A stretch of 64,000 bases of DNA from Ramlibacter tataouinensis TTB310 (GTDB taxonomy: Bacteria > Pseudomonadota > Gammaproteobacteria > Burkholderiales > Burkholderiaceae_C). Of the stretch, positions 40,367 through 48,958 are shown piece by piece. The translations under genes and the position numbers were made by a program. Numbering within the stretch: the first letter of the stretch is position 1; every line of letters begins with the position of its first letter. Location of the stretch: positions 1,562,001 to 1,626,000 of the forward strand of contig NC_015677.1 in NCBI RefSeq assembly GCF_000215705.1, in the 5' to 3' direction. The notes beneath the pieces were generated by a model. The model saw only the letters and a program-made list of their open reading frames with translations, was not told the DNA's origin and made no database searches.

Positions 40367-41611
40367 CTACCTGTAGACCGGGAACCGGCGGGTGAGGGCG
40401 TGGACCTTCTCCCGCACGGCCGCGATGTTGGCGGCATCGCGCGGCTTGTCCAGCACGTCGGCGACCAGGTGGGCCGTCGCGCGGGCTTCTTCTTCCCTGA
40501 AGCCGCGCGTGGTCAGGGCCGGCGTGCCGATGCGCACGCCGCTGGTCACCATCGGCTTTTCCGGATCGTTGGGGATGGCGTTCTTGTTGATGGTCATGTG
40601 GGCCTCGCCCAGCACGGCCTCGGCTTCCTTGCCGGTGATGCCCTTGGCCCGCAGGTCCACCAGCATGACGTGGCTTTCGGTGCGACCGCTCACGATGCGC
40701 AGGCCGCGTTCCACCAGCGTCTGCGCCACCACCTGGGCGTTCCTGACCACCTGCTGCTGGTAGATCTTGAACTCGGGCGACAGGGCCTCCTTGAAGGCCA
40801 CGGCCTTGGCGGCAATCACGTGCATCAACGGGCCGCCCTGCAGCCCCGGGAAGATGGCGCTGTTGATCGCCTTCTCGTGCTCCGGCTTCATCAGGATGAT
40901 GCCGCCGCGCGGGCCGCGCAGGCTCTTGTGGGTGGTGGAGGTCACGACGTCGGCATGGGGTACCGGGTTGGGGTAGACGCCCGCGGCGATCAGGCCGGCA
41001 TAGTGCGCCATGTCCACCATGAAGAGGGCGCCGACCTCCCGGGCCACCTTGGCGAAGCGCTCGAAGTCGATGCGCAGCGAGTAGGCCGAGGCGCCCGCGA
41101 TGATCAGCTTGGGCTTGCTCTCGCGCGCCTTGCGCTCCATGGCGTCGTAGTCGATCTCCTCCTTCTCGTTGAGGCCGTAGGAGACGACGTTGAACCACTT
41201 GCCGCTCATGTTCAGCGCCATGCCGTGCGTGAGGTGGCCGCCTTCGGCCAGGCTCATGCCCATGATGGTGTCGCCGGGCTTGAGGAAGGCCAGGAACACG
41301 GCCTCGTTGGCCTGCGCGCCGGAGTGCGCCTGCACGTTGGCCGCCTGGGCACCGAACAGCTGCTTGACGCGGTCCAGGGCCAGCCGCTCGGCCACGTCGA
41401 CGTTCTCGCAGCCGCCGTAGTAGCGCTTGCCGGGGTAGCCCTCGGCGTACTTGTTGGTCAGCTGAGTGCCCTGGGCGGCCATCACGGCCGGCGAGGCGTA
41501 GTTCTCGCTGGCGATCAGCTCGATGTGCTCTTCCTGCCGGCGGTTCTCGGCCTGGATGGCGGCAAACAGCTCGGGATCGGTTTGTTCGACGAGGATGTGG
41601 CGGTGGTACAT
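40367..41611 (-). CDS. glyA: Serine hydroxymethyltransferase
   Basis: 414-residue PLP enzyme interconverting serine and glycine with tetrahydrofolate, the main source of one-carbon units. The PLP lysine is in [17 protein letters not shown]; substrate and folate motifs include [34 protein letters not shown] and SGAQANEAV. Family length (E. coli 417). Its 5' leader carries a ZTP riboswitch (see 41657-41782) and a promoter just downstream of the lytic transglycosylase stop. nrdR follows after 11 bases. Confidence 0.98.
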   Translation of the reverse strand: MYHRHILVEQTDPELFAAIQAENRRQEEHIELIASENYASPAVMAAQGTQLTNKYAEGYPGKRYYGGCENVDVAERLALDRVKQLFGAQAANVQAHSGAQANEAVFLAFLKPGDTIMGMSLAEGGHLTHGMALNMSGKWFNVVSYGLNEKEEIDYDAMERKARESKPKLIIAGASAYSLRIDFERFAKVAREVGALFMVDMAHYAGLIAAGVYPNPVPHADVVTSTTHKSLRGPRGGIILMKPEHEKAINSAIFPGLQGGPLMHVIAAKAVAFKEALSPEFKIYQQQVVRNAQVVAQTLVERGLRIVSGRTESHVMLVDLRAKGITGKEAEAVLGEAHMTINKNAIPNDPEKPMVTSGVRIGTPALTTRGFREEEARATAHLVADVLDKPRDAANIAAVREKVHALTRRFPVYR

Positions 41612-41656
41612 GGCGGCGGCAGTCCTTCAGACGACGGTCCCTGTTCACGAACAAGG

Positions 41657-41782
41657 GCTGCCCAGGCGAACGGCTGAACGCCGCGGCCCCAACCACGGAC
41701 CCGGCGGTGCGCTTCCCCGTGGTGTCCCACGTCAGCGCGGGCGCCCGGAGCCGGGGCCGCGCCTATCGCCAGTCGCGCACGG
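41657..41782 (-). ncRNA. ZTP (pfl-motif) riboswitch in the glyA leader
   Basis: Read on the minus strand, the leader matches the pfl/ZTP aptamer. P1 is GTGCGC (41780-41775) pairing with GCGCAC (41712-41707). GACTGGCG follows the 5' strand of P1 directly (41774-41767), the hairpin GTGGGACACCAC and then GGGGAAGCG precede the 3' strand, and the pseudoknot-side CGCCTGGGCA closes the aptamer at 41668-41659. These are the diagnostic conserved blocks in the correct order. The linker between them (41706-41669) is GC-rich. A following hairpin with TGTTC/GAACA stem (about 41656-41642) ends about 30 bases before the glyA ATG and may be the expression platform. The ligand is ZTP/ZMP, signalling 10-formyl-tetrahydrofolate shortage. 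Confidence 0.93.
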
Positions 41783-41786
41783 GCCA

Positions 41787-41792
41787 AGTGTA
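41787..41792 (-). promoter_or_regulatory. -10 box of the glyA riboswitch transcript
   Basis: On the minus strand TACACT occupies 41792-41787. It sits seven bases before the riboswitch P1 stem, right where the transcript should begin, and just outside the lytic transglycosylase stop codon at 41815. No clear -35 box is visible. Confidence 0.55.
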
Positions 41793-41814
41793 GCCCAGCG
41801 CCGGGTCGCTCCGC

Positions 41815-42639
41815 TCAGAACACCGACAGGCGCGCGACCTTTTCTTCCTGGGCCTTGGGCTGCTCGTCGGCGGGCTTGGCGGGCGAGACGGCGCGGATGA
41901 CCGGGGGCGTGAACACCGGCACGGCCCGGCCGGCGGCCACCTGTTGCAGCCGCGCATGCTCGGCCAGCACCTTCTCGGCGTAGCCACCGTCGCCCTCGAG
42001 GTTGGCCGCGCCCACGTAGTACTTGAGCCCGGCCTGCAGCGAACCAGCGCGCTGTATGCATTCCTGCAGCACCTTCACCCCCACGCGCAGGTTGGTCACC
42101 GGGTCGAAGGCGGCCAGCTTGCCGCCGAAGTTCTCGTACTTGTCGCTGTGCACGCCGGTCATCACCTGCATCAGACCCTGGGCGCCCACCGGGCTCTGGG
42201 CGAACGGGTTGAAGCCGGACTCGATGGCCATGATGGCCAGGATGAGGGTGGGGTCGAGCTTGGTCTTGTGGCCGATCTGGTAAGCCTCGGCCACCAGCGC
42301 GCTGATCGGCTCCGGCGCCACGCGGTACTTGCGGCTCAGCCAGTAGGCCACGGCGGCCTGCTGCTTGGGCAAGTCGTTCGGGTTGGCCGCGGTGGCCCGG
42401 TCGATCGCGTCCGGCTCCGGCTGCATGCCCAGCGCTTCGGCGTGGCGGGTCTGCAGCCAGCTCATCAGCTTGGTTTCCCCGGTCTGCCGCAGATCGGGCC
42501 GGGCCGTGAGGGTGACCACGGCGAAAACGACCGCCAGGCCGACAACGGCAAAGCCGTTGTGCGTGATCTCAAAAAAGCCCTGGGCGATGTCCGAGGCGAA
42601 GGTTCGCAGGCCGTGGACCAGTTTTCCTGACGCTGTCAT
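41815..42639 (-). CDS. Membrane-anchored lytic transglycosylase-type protein
   Basis: 274 residues. One membrane helix (GFAVVGLAVVFAVVTLTA, about 29-46) anchors a periplasmic SLT domain (about 130-225). The catalytic glutamate is in IMAIESGFNPFAQSPVGAQGLMQVM, the classic E-S-x-x-N-P ... AxGLMQ motif, followed by the NLRVGVKVL and YYVGAAN (Y-N-x-G-like) motifs. It should cut peptidoglycan glycan strands with 1,6-anhydro end formation. The C-terminal part (about 235-274) is low-complexity Pro/Ala/Glu. It lies directly upstream of glyA but is separated by the glyA promoter. Confidence 0.87.
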   Translation of the reverse strand: MTASGKLVHGLRTFASDIAQGFFEITHNGFAVVGLAVVFAVVTLTARPDLRQTGETKLMSWLQTRHAEALGMQPEPDAIDRATAANPNDLPKQQAAVAYWLSRKYRVAPEPISALVAEAYQIGHKTKLDPTLILAIMAIESGFNPFAQSPVGAQGLMQVMTGVHSDKYENFGGKLAAFDPVTNLRVGVKVLQECIQRAGSLQAGLKYYVGAANLEGDGGYAEKVLAEHARLQQVAAGRAVPVFTPPVIRAVSPAKPADEQPKAQEEKVARLSVF

Positions 42640-43262
42640 AGCACTTCCTCATCTAGCGCGGGCCTGGGGCGGTGCGGGGCACCGTGACCTCAGACTCCTC
42701 GTTTGGATCGGTACGCCATCAAATGCCTGCAGGTTTCAAAAAACCTGCTTCGGTCACTTGACTTCGCCGGGGTCGGCAGCGGGTTCGGGGTCCTTCCCGG
42801 GTCAGGTGGGAAGACGGGGCGGATTCTAGGGGCCGCTGTAATAACCGGTCAAGAATATAGAAAGCTGCTTTTATATCTAAATTACTTGAGTCAAAGTCAA
42901 TTTACGCTTGGTAACACCGAGTGAATGTCAGTTGATCTAGAGGTTGCACGTGGGACATGGCTGACAAGGAAGCAATGCCAAGGTTGCTGGCCAGCCGGAG
43001 GGGCAGAACCACCAAGTGACCGCCGGCTCGGCAATGTCACGTCAAGGCAGAAGCTGCAATGGCGTAAGCCGCTGCCATTGAAAACACGCATTGGCAATGC
43101 GAGGAGCAGCGCCTAATTTCCGGGGGCCTGACATCAGGCGTCTCGCCTCAGGTCACTTCGGTGGCTGCGTGGCACCCTCAGGAAGCAATCTTTGCTTCCG
43201 CTGCGGAACGGAGCGTCCAGCGCGCCGGTCTGCAACAGCGGCCCGCCATCCAGCGGCCGCTC

Positions 43263-43305
43263 AGCCCGGCAGACGGTCGAAAGCCGCCTGCCGGGCTTTC
43301 TTGTT
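43263..43305 (+). terminator. Intrinsic terminator-like hairpin upstream of DUF349 gene
   Basis: AGCCCGGCAG (43263-43272) pairs perfectly with CTGCCGGGCT (43288-43297), 15-base loop, followed by TTCTTGTT. It points on the plus strand, where no protein gene ends nearby, so it would terminate a non-coding transcript starting in the region 42835-43250. Confidence 0.65.
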
Positions 43306-43364
43306 GGGAGATCAGAGGCGCATCCACCTCTGCTGCCGCGGCAGAGAGTTTTCAAGGCCAAAAT

Positions 43365-43398
43365 AGCGGCTTGCCCTCGCCCGAGGGCCGCTTTGTTT
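43365..43398 (+). terminator. Terminator- or attenuator-like hairpin 15 bases before DUF349 start
   Basis: AGCGGC (43365-43370) pairs with GCCGCT (43387-43392), with an inner CCTC/GAGG stem (43375-43378/43383-43386), and is followed by TTTGTTT (43392-43398). The next gene begins at 43414. Either a second transcription stop for upstream RNA, or an attenuator in the DUF349 leader. Confidence 0.5.
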
Positions 43399-43413
43399 CA
43401 AGAACTCCCTTCC

Positions 43414-46146
43414 GTGACCCAAGCCACCCTCAAATCCCACGACACCCAGGCGCTGGACGCGCTGACTGGCGGCGCCTTTTCGGCGGCGACCTCGGGCGAG
43501 CGCGCCTCGCGCCTGCGCGAATGGCTGGCCTCCAACCCGGCGGCCGAGCAGATGCAGGAGGTGTACCGCGAGCTCAGCGGCCGCGACAAGGGCGCGGCCC
43601 GGCTGCTGCGGGAGCGGCTGGACGAGATCAAGCGCAGCCGGGGCCAGGAGGCGATTGCCGCCGAATGGTCGCAGCGGGCCGAGGCGCTGCTGGCCCAACC
43701 CAAGATCAACATCGCCGACGCCATGGCATGGCAGCGCGACGCGGCCAAGGCCGGCGCCCCCCTTAGCCGCGAGCCGCTGGCCTCGCTCAAGTCGCGGCTG
43801 GCCGAGCGCATCCGCGGCATCGAGGACCTGCAGCACCGTGTCCAGGTGCAGCGCGAGGCCGCCGTGCTGCTGGCCCAGCGCATCGAGGTGCTGTCGACCA
43901 AGTCCTGGCGCGACGCCCAGGCCGCGGCCGATGCATTGCGCGCTGACGTTCCGGAGTGGCAGGCCCAGGCCCAGGCGCTGGTGCAGGACCCCAACTGGCC
44001 CAGCGTGGATGCGCGCTTCCCGCCCTTGCTGGAGGCCTCGCGCAACCAGCTCCAGGTGGTGTGGGATGCATTCCAGAGCGCGCTGACACAAGCCGTGGGC
44101 GCCGATACCGACCCGGCAGCGCCGCTGCCGCCGGTGCCGGTATGGGCCGACGAACTGCGCGCCGCGCGCGGCGTACCGGTGGAGGTGCCGGTCAAGCCCG
44201 CCAAGCCCAAGGTCGACCCGGGCGTGCGCGCCAAGGCCCAGGACACCGTGCGCGAAGCACTGGCCCGGCTGGAGCAGGAAGTGGCCCAGGGCCATGGCAA
44301 GGCCAGCGCCGGCGCCGCCCAGGCGCTGCGCAACGCGCTCAAGGAGCACGGCAAGCTCATCGACGGGGCCCTGGAGAACCAGGCGCACGCCGCGCTGGCT
44401 GCCGCCGGCGAGATGGAAGGCTGGCAGCGCTGGCGCGCCGACCAGCTGCGGCTGGAGCTGGTGGCCAAGGCCGAAGGCCTGTTCGAGACCGTGTCCCAGG
44501 CACCGCCGGCCGAAGGCGGCGAGGGGCAGGCAGCCCCCGCGCCCGAACGCAAGCCCCGCTACGGCGGGCGCAAGATGCAGGAGCAGCTGCGGCAGCTGCG
44601 CGAGCAGTGGAAGCAGGTGGACCAGGGCGGGGCGCCCAACCACGCGCTGTGGAAGCGCTTCGACGAGGCCTGCAACGAAGCCTACAAGGTGGTCGAGGCC
44701 TGGCTGGACAAGGTCAAGACCGAATCGGCCGAGCACCGCGCCCGTCGGTTGGCGCTGATCGACGAGGTCAAGTCCTGGGCCGCCGCCCACCCCGCGGCGC
44801 CGGGTGGTGACTGGAAGGCGTTCAGCCGCGCCATCCACCAGTTCGAAAACCGCTGGCGCGAGGCCGGCCATCTGAGCGAGAAGGCCTTTGCCGAACTGCA
44901 GCCGCAGTGGAAGGAGGCTATCCACGCCGCCGAGGCGCCGCTGGCGGCCGTGCAGAAGCAGAGCCTGGAACGCCGCCACGCCATGATCGAGGAGGCGCAG
45001 GCGCTGGGCGCCCAGCCTTCGCTGCGCATCGACGCGGTCAAGGCCCTGCAGCAGCGCTGGCAGGCCGAGGCCCAGTCCATCCCGCTGGACCGCAAGCACG
45101 AGCAGAAGCTGTGGGACGCGTTCCGCAAGCCGATCGACGAGGCCTTCAACCGCAAGGGCGAGGAGCGCGAACGCGCGGCCGCCGCGCTGAGCGACCGCGA
45201 TCGCGCCGTGCTGGAGGCCTCCAAGGCGCTGGAGGCGGCCAACGCCTCGGGCGACGCGCAAAGGATCCGCCATGCCATGGCTGCGCTGGAGGCGGCGCTG
45301 CGCGGGCAGGCCCAGGCGCGGGCTGCCGCGGCCGAAGCGGCAGCGGCGCCGGCAGCAGGGGCCAAGGAAGGCGAGGCCGGCACCGGTGGCGCCAGCGATG
45401 CTCCTGAAGCCGGTGCCGACGCGCCCGCCGCCGAACCGCCGGCCGCACCGCCCAAGCCGGCGCCTCGTCCGGTGGTGGCCATGCGCGGCGACGACCGCCC
45501 GGGCATGAAGAAGGCGGAGCCCGCGCCGGCCCGCGGCGGGCGCTTCGGCGACCGCAAGGGCGGCCCGGCGGGTCCCGGCGCCGGCCGTTTCGGCGCCGGC
45601 GATCGCGGCGGGCGCGAGTTCGACCGCGGAGGCCGGGATGGCCGCGCCGGTGGCCGCTTCGGCGACCGTGCGCCCGAGGACCGCGGCCCGCGCCTGGGCG
45701 ACGTCGCCTTCCGCGCCCAGCGCGAGGCCCTGGACCATGCGCAGCAGGCCCTGAAGAAGCTGGCGGCCCAGGCGCATGGCGAGGCGCTGACCCAGCTGAT
45801 GACTGCCTGGGAGCAGCGCGCTGCCGACCAGGTCCCGCCGCAAGGCGAGCTGGGCAAGGCAGTGACGCCTGCGGTGCGCAGCAGCTGGGTGCAGGCCCTG
45901 GGCGCGGCGCCCGCCGGCGATGCCTCCGAGGTGCTGCTGCGGCTGGAGATCGCGGCCGAGGTGCCCACGCCGGCCGAGCATTTGCAGGCGCGGCGCGCGC
46001 TGCAGCTGCAGCTGCTGACGCGCCGCAACGACCCGTCGCCGGCGCAGACCTGGGGGCAGGACACGGCCCGCGTGCTGGCCACCGCGCATCAGCCGCAGGC
46101 GGCGCGCCGCCTGCAGAACGTGCTCAAGCAGCTGATGCGCGGCTAA
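43414..46146 (+). CDS. DUF349 domain protein with RGG-like low-complexity segment
   Basis: 910 residues from the GTG at 43414 (MTQATLKSHDTQALDAL); the frame is open to 43192 but that part overlaps hairpins and is not protein-like. The first ~600 residues are helical with DUF349 repeats (about 75-residue units such as EQLRQLREQWKQVDQGGAPNHALWKRFDEACNEAY). Residues ~620-700 are Ala/Glu/Pro-rich. About 704-760 is a Gly/Arg-rich run with RGG, GRFGDR and RGGRDGRAGGRFGDR-type units, resembling RNA-binding RGG boxes, and a helical end follows. DUF349 proteins occur in bacteria without a settled function; the RGG-like segment suggests an RNA-associated role, which is inference. Confidence 0.8.
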   Translation: MTQATLKSHDTQALDALTGGAFSAATSGERASRLREWLASNPAAEQMQEVYRELSGRDKGAARLLRERLDEIKRSRGQEAIAAEWSQRAEALLAQPKINIADAMAWQRDAAKAGAPLSREPLASLKSRLAERIRGIEDLQHRVQVQREAAVLLAQRIEVLSTKSWRDAQAAADALRADVPEWQAQAQALVQDPNWPSVDARFPPLLEASRNQLQVVWDAFQSALTQAVGADTDPAAPLPPVPVWADELRAARGVPVEVPVKPAKPKVDPGVRAKAQDTVREALARLEQEVAQGHGKASAGAAQALRNALKEHGKLIDGALENQAHAALAAAGEMEGWQRWRADQLRLELVAKAEGLFETVSQAPPAEGGEGQAAPAPERKPRYGGRKMQEQLRQLREQWKQVDQGGAPNHALWKRFDEACNEAYKVVEAWLDKVKTESAEHRARRLALIDEVKSWAAAHPAAPGGDWKAFSRAIHQFENRWREAGHLSEKAFAELQPQWKEAIHAAEAPLAAVQKQSLERRHAMIEEAQALGAQPSLRIDAVKALQQRWQAEAQSIPLDRKHEQKLWDAFRKPIDEAFNRKGEERERAAAALSDRDRAVLEASKALEAANASGDAQRIRHAMAALEAALRGQAQARAAAAEAAAAPAAGAKEGEAGTGGASDAPEAGADAPAAEPPAAPPKPAPRPVVAMRGDDRPGMKKAEPAPARGGRFGDRKGGPAGPGAGRFGAGDRGGREFDRGGRDGRAGGRFGDRAPEDRGPRLGDVAFRAQREALDHAQQALKKLAAQAHGEALTQLMTAWEQRAADQVPPQGELGKAVTPAVRSSWVQALGAAPAGDASEVLLRLEIAAEVPTPAEHLQARRALQLQLLTRRNDPSPAQTWGQDTARVLATAHQPQAARRLQNVLKQLMRG

Positions 46147-46910
46147 GGCCGGGTGGCCGAAGGCTTGAAGAAGCTGTCGAACAGGGTGGCCAGCCGGGGG
46201 AACTCGGCCTCGAAGCGGTCGCGGGCGACGAAGTAGGCCTCGCAGGCCACGGCGAAGAATTCGTCGGGCGCCTGCGCGCCGTACGCGTCCAGCCACGGCC
46301 GCTCACCGCCGAAGCGTTCGGCCACGACGACCCGCTCGCGAAACGCTTCGTACTCGGCATGCAGCAGCGACAGCCAGTCGCGGCGGGCCGCCGCCGAGGG
46401 CAGGGGCGGGCAGCCGTCCCCCACGCCGTCACGCAGGTCGATCTTGTGGACGAACTCGTGGATCACCACGTTGTAGCCCTGCGCCGCGCTGTCGCCGGCC
46501 TCGCGCACGTCCTGCCAGTTCAGCATCACCGGACCCAGGTCCATGGCTTCGCCGGCCAGCACCTCGTCGTAAGCGTGCACCACGCCGGCTTCGTCCGTCA
46601 CGCGGCGGCGCGCCACCACCTCGCGCGCGTGCACCACGATGCCGACGAAGTCGTCGTACCAGCGCAGGCCTAGGTGCAGCACCGGCAGCACGGCCTGCAC
46701 GGCGATGGACAAGGCCATCTCGTCGGTGATGGCCAGGCCTTGCGCGCCGTGGAATTCCTTGTCGGCGAGGAAGCGCGCCGCCAGCTCGCGCAGGCGCTCG
46801 CGCTCGGCCACCGGCCGCTGCGCCAGGAAGGGGTAGGCTTCCATCACCTGCCGCCACAGCGCTTCAGGGATGTCCGGTGGCGTCCGGCGCCGTCGCCACC
46901 AGCCGAACAT
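46143..46910 (-). CDS. mtfA: MtfA family zinc metallopeptidase (M90)
   Basis: 255 residues. The metal site HEFVHKID (HExxH) and the downstream acidic residue in PDEFFAVACEAYF match MtfA/DgsA-inactivating peptidase (M90), which senses glucose repression through Mlc in enteric bacteria. The N-terminus is short and basic with FGWWRRRRTP, no signal peptide. Mlc is not expected in Betaproteobacteria, so the partner here is unknown. Convergent with the DUF349 gene (4-base overlap) and immediately downstream of lpxH. Confidence 0.9.
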   Translation of the reverse strand: MFGWWRRRRTPPDIPEALWRQVMEAYPFLAQRPVAERERLRELAARFLADKEFHGAQGLAITDEMALSIAVQAVLPVLHLGLRWYDDFVGIVVHAREVVARRRVTDEAGVVHAYDEVLAGEAMDLGPVMLNWQDVREAGDSAAQGYNVVIHEFVHKIDLRDGVGDGCPPLPSAAARRDWLSLLHAEYEAFRERVVVAERFGGERPWLDAYGAQAPDEFFAVACEAYFVARDRFEAEFPRLATLFDSFFKPSATRP

Positions 46911-47689
46911 CAGGCGCCAGCCAGGATGACGCGATGCAGGCCTTGCCCGGCCTCCAGGCGCAGGGCCTGCAGGCGCGGCGGCTGCGAGGCGGCGTCCCAG
47001 TCGCTGAGCACCACGCGGCGCAGGCCGTCCCCCAGCCCGTGTTCACCCGGCCGGTGCGTGTGGCCGTGGATCATCACCTGCGCACCGGCGGCCCGCAGCC
47101 ACTCGCGCGCGGCGGCGGCGTCCACGTCGGCGTACTCGGCCACCTCGCGCTGCTGCGCCTGGCTGCCCTCGCGCAGGCGGCGGGCCACCTCCTGCCGTTG
47201 CGCCAGCGGCTGGGCCAGGAAGTCGCGGGCCCACTGGGGCGTGCGCACCTGGGCGCGGAAGGCGAGGTATTTGGTGTCCGCCAGGCACAGCATGTCGCCG
47301 TGGGTGAGCAGCCAGCGCCGGCCGGCGAAGGCCAGTACCGTGGGATCGCCGATCAGCCGGGTGCCGGTGCGCCGCGCCAAGCCTTCGCCCACCAGGAAAT
47401 CGCGGTTGCCGTGCATCAGGAACACCGGCCGGCGCGCAGCCGCCTCGCGCAGCACGGCCTCGCAGTCCGCGGCGAAGCCGGGGCCCTCGGCGGCGTCGTC
47501 GCCGATCCAGACCTCGAACAGGTCGCCGAGGATGAAGACCGCATCGGCGGGCGTGGACGCCATGTAGCGGCGCCAGGCCTCGAAGGTCGCCGGCTCGCCG
47601 GCCTGCAGGTGCAGGTCCGAGATGAAGTCGACGGCGCGCCAGCCCGGCGCGGCCGCCAGGTGCGTGAAGCAGGGCGTTTCGCTGCCCAC
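46910..47689 (-). CDS. lpxH: UDP-2,3-diacylglucosamine diphosphatase
   Basis: 259-residue calcineurin-like pyrophosphatase of lipid A synthesis. The metallophosphatase motifs are FISDLHL, GDLFEVWIGDD, HGNRDFLVG and IHGHTHRPG, in order. The GTG at 47689 is preceded by AGGAGG. It forms a run with ppiB upstream and mtfA downstream (1-base overlap at 46910). Confidence 0.96.
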   Translation of the reverse strand: MGSETPCFTHLAAAPGWRAVDFISDLHLQAGEPATFEAWRRYMASTPADAVFILGDLFEVWIGDDAAEGPGFAADCEAVLREAAARRPVFLMHGNRDFLVGEGLARRTGTRLIGDPTVLAFAGRRWLLTHGDMLCLADTKYLAFRAQVRTPQWARDFLAQPLAQRQEVARRLREGSQAQQREVAEYADVDAAAAREWLRAAGAQVMIHGHTHRPGEHGLGDGLRRVVLSDWDAASQPPRLQALRLEAGQGLHRVILAGA

Positions 47690-47700
47690 CGCCGCCTCCT

Positions 47701-48207
47701 TCAGAGCAGGACGGCCTTCTCGATCACCACGTCCTGGTTCGGCACGTCGTCGTGGAAGCCCTTGCGGCCGGTCTTGACGGCCTTGATGCGGTCCACCACG
47801 TCGGCGCCTCCGACCACCTTGCCGAACACCGCGTAGCCCCAGCCCTGCGGGCTGGGCGAGGTGTGGTTGAGGAACTCGTTGTCCGCCACGTTGATGAAGA
47901 ACTGCGCAGTGGCCGAATGCGGTGCCTGGGTGCGCGCCATGGCCACGGTGTAGTTGCCGTTCTTCAGGCCGTTGGTGGCCTCGTTCTCGACGGGCGCATC
48001 GGTGGGCTTTTGCTTCATGCCCGGCTCGAAGCCGCCGCCCTGGACCATGAAGCCCGGAATGACGCGGTGGAAGATGGTGCCGTCGTAGTGGCCCTTCTTC
48101 ACGTAGGAGACGAAGTTCTCCACCGACTTGGGCGCCTTGGCTGCGTCCAGCTCCAGCGTGATCACGCCATGACCGGCGATGTGCAGTTCGACCTTGGGGT
48201 TGCTCAT
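47701..48207 (-). CDS. ppiB: Peptidyl-prolyl cis-trans isomerase B (cyclophilin)
   Basis: 168 residues, cytoplasmic cyclophilin without a signal peptide. Active-site residues lie in [33 protein letters not shown] and [16 protein letters not shown], all family signatures. A second, exported cyclophilin gene is directly upstream, a common tandem in Betaproteobacteria. Confidence 0.96.
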   Translation of the reverse strand: MSNPKVELHIAGHGVITLELDAAKAPKSVENFVSYVKKGHYDGTIFHRVIPGFMVQGGGFEPGMKQKPTDAPVENEATNGLKNGNYTVAMARTQAPHSATAQFFINVADNEFLNHTSPSPQGWGYAVFGKVVGGADVVDRIKAVKTGRKGFHDDVPNQDVVIEKAVLL

Positions 48208-48231
48208 GATGCGGATCCTCTTGTGTGTTGC

Positions 48232-48924
48232 TTACTTCACCAGCGTGGCGCTGGTGATGACCACCGGCGTGCGCGGCACGTCGCTGGGGAAGGGGCCGCC
48301 GGCGCCCGTGGGCATGGCCTTGATCCTGTTGACCACGTCCATGCCGCTGACCACCTTGCCGAACACGGTGTAGCCGTACAGCTGCGGTGCGCGTTCCAGC
48401 TGGGCCCGCGGCACATTCTCGTACACCCGTCCCTGGTACTCGAACCGGGGCACCGGGTCGCCCGGCGGGACGGGCGTGGGGTCCAGGAAGGCGTTGTCCT
48501 TGACGTTGATGAAGAACTGCGCCGTGGCGGAATTCGGGTCGCCCGTGCGGGCCATCGCCAGCGTGCCCACCACGTTCTTCGGCCCGCCCTTGGCCAGGGC
48601 TTCGCGGCCCTCATGCGCCACCGGCGCGCGGGTGGGCTTTTGCGAGTAACTGGCGTCGTAGCCGCCGCCCTGGACCATGAAGTCGTTGATGACGCGGTGG
48701 AAGACGGTGCCGTCGTAGTGCTTGTCGCGCACGTACTGCAGGAAGTTCGCTACCGTCTTGGGCGCCTTGTCGGGGTAGACCTCGACCACGAAGTCGCCCG
48801 CCGAGGTGGCGAACTTGACACGCGGCGCCGCTTGCGCGCCGACGATCAGGGGCGCGGCCGCGCAGGCGCCGGCCAGCAGGGCCGCTGCAGCGCGGCGCGT
48901 CAAAGCCCGAGGCCTTGCAATCAT
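48232..48924 (-). CDS. ppiA: Exported peptidyl-prolyl cis-trans isomerase
   Basis: 230 residues: a signal peptide (basic RPRALTRR, hydrophobic AAAALLAGACAAAPLIVGAQA, cleavage about residue 32), then the cyclophilin domain (FHRVINDFMVQGGGYDASY, AQFFINVKDNAFLD, GYTVFGKVVSGMDVV). It contains a longer surface loop around PTPVPPGDPVPRFEYQGRVYENVPRAQLERAPQ that the cytoplasmic copy lacks. Periplasmic proline isomerase. GGAGTC lies upstream of the ATG at 48924. Confidence 0.93.
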   Translation of the reverse strand: MIARPRALTRRAAAALLAGACAAAPLIVGAQAAPRVKFATSAGDFVVEVYPDKAPKTVANFLQYVRDKHYDGTVFHRVINDFMVQGGGYDASYSQKPTRAPVAHEGREALAKGGPKNVVGTLAMARTGDPNSATAQFFINVKDNAFLDPTPVPPGDPVPRFEYQGRVYENVPRAQLERAPQLYGYTVFGKVVSGMDVVNRIKAMPTGAGGPFPSDVPRTPVVITSATLVK

Positions 48925-48958
48925 TCGATGACTCCTTCGAAGAAGATTTTCCCGAGCG

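Larger units (their letters stand above)
42640..43413. other. Long non-coding region with many hairpins
   Basis: A 770-base gap with no convincing gene; short reading frames here lack Shine-Dalgarno and composition support. Contents in order: a perfect 8-base-pair hairpin GCAGGTTT/AAACCTGC (42729-42748); an A+T-rich stretch 42835-42930 likely to contain promoters; inverted repeats CAATGGC 43057-43063/GCCATTG 43074-43080 and CGCATT 43087-43092/AATGCG 43096-43101; GCCTG/CAGGC near 43128-43141; GGAAGCAA/TTGCTTCC near 43181-43200; then two terminator-like hairpins (next entries). It looks like one or more structured RNAs plus leader, but matches no RNA family I can name. Confidence 0.5.

Noticed and set aside
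42925..43116. Possible small gene of 63 codons on the plus strand
   Set aside because: No Shine-Dalgarno, no recognisable sequence, and it overlaps inverted repeats, so an RNA or leader is more likely.
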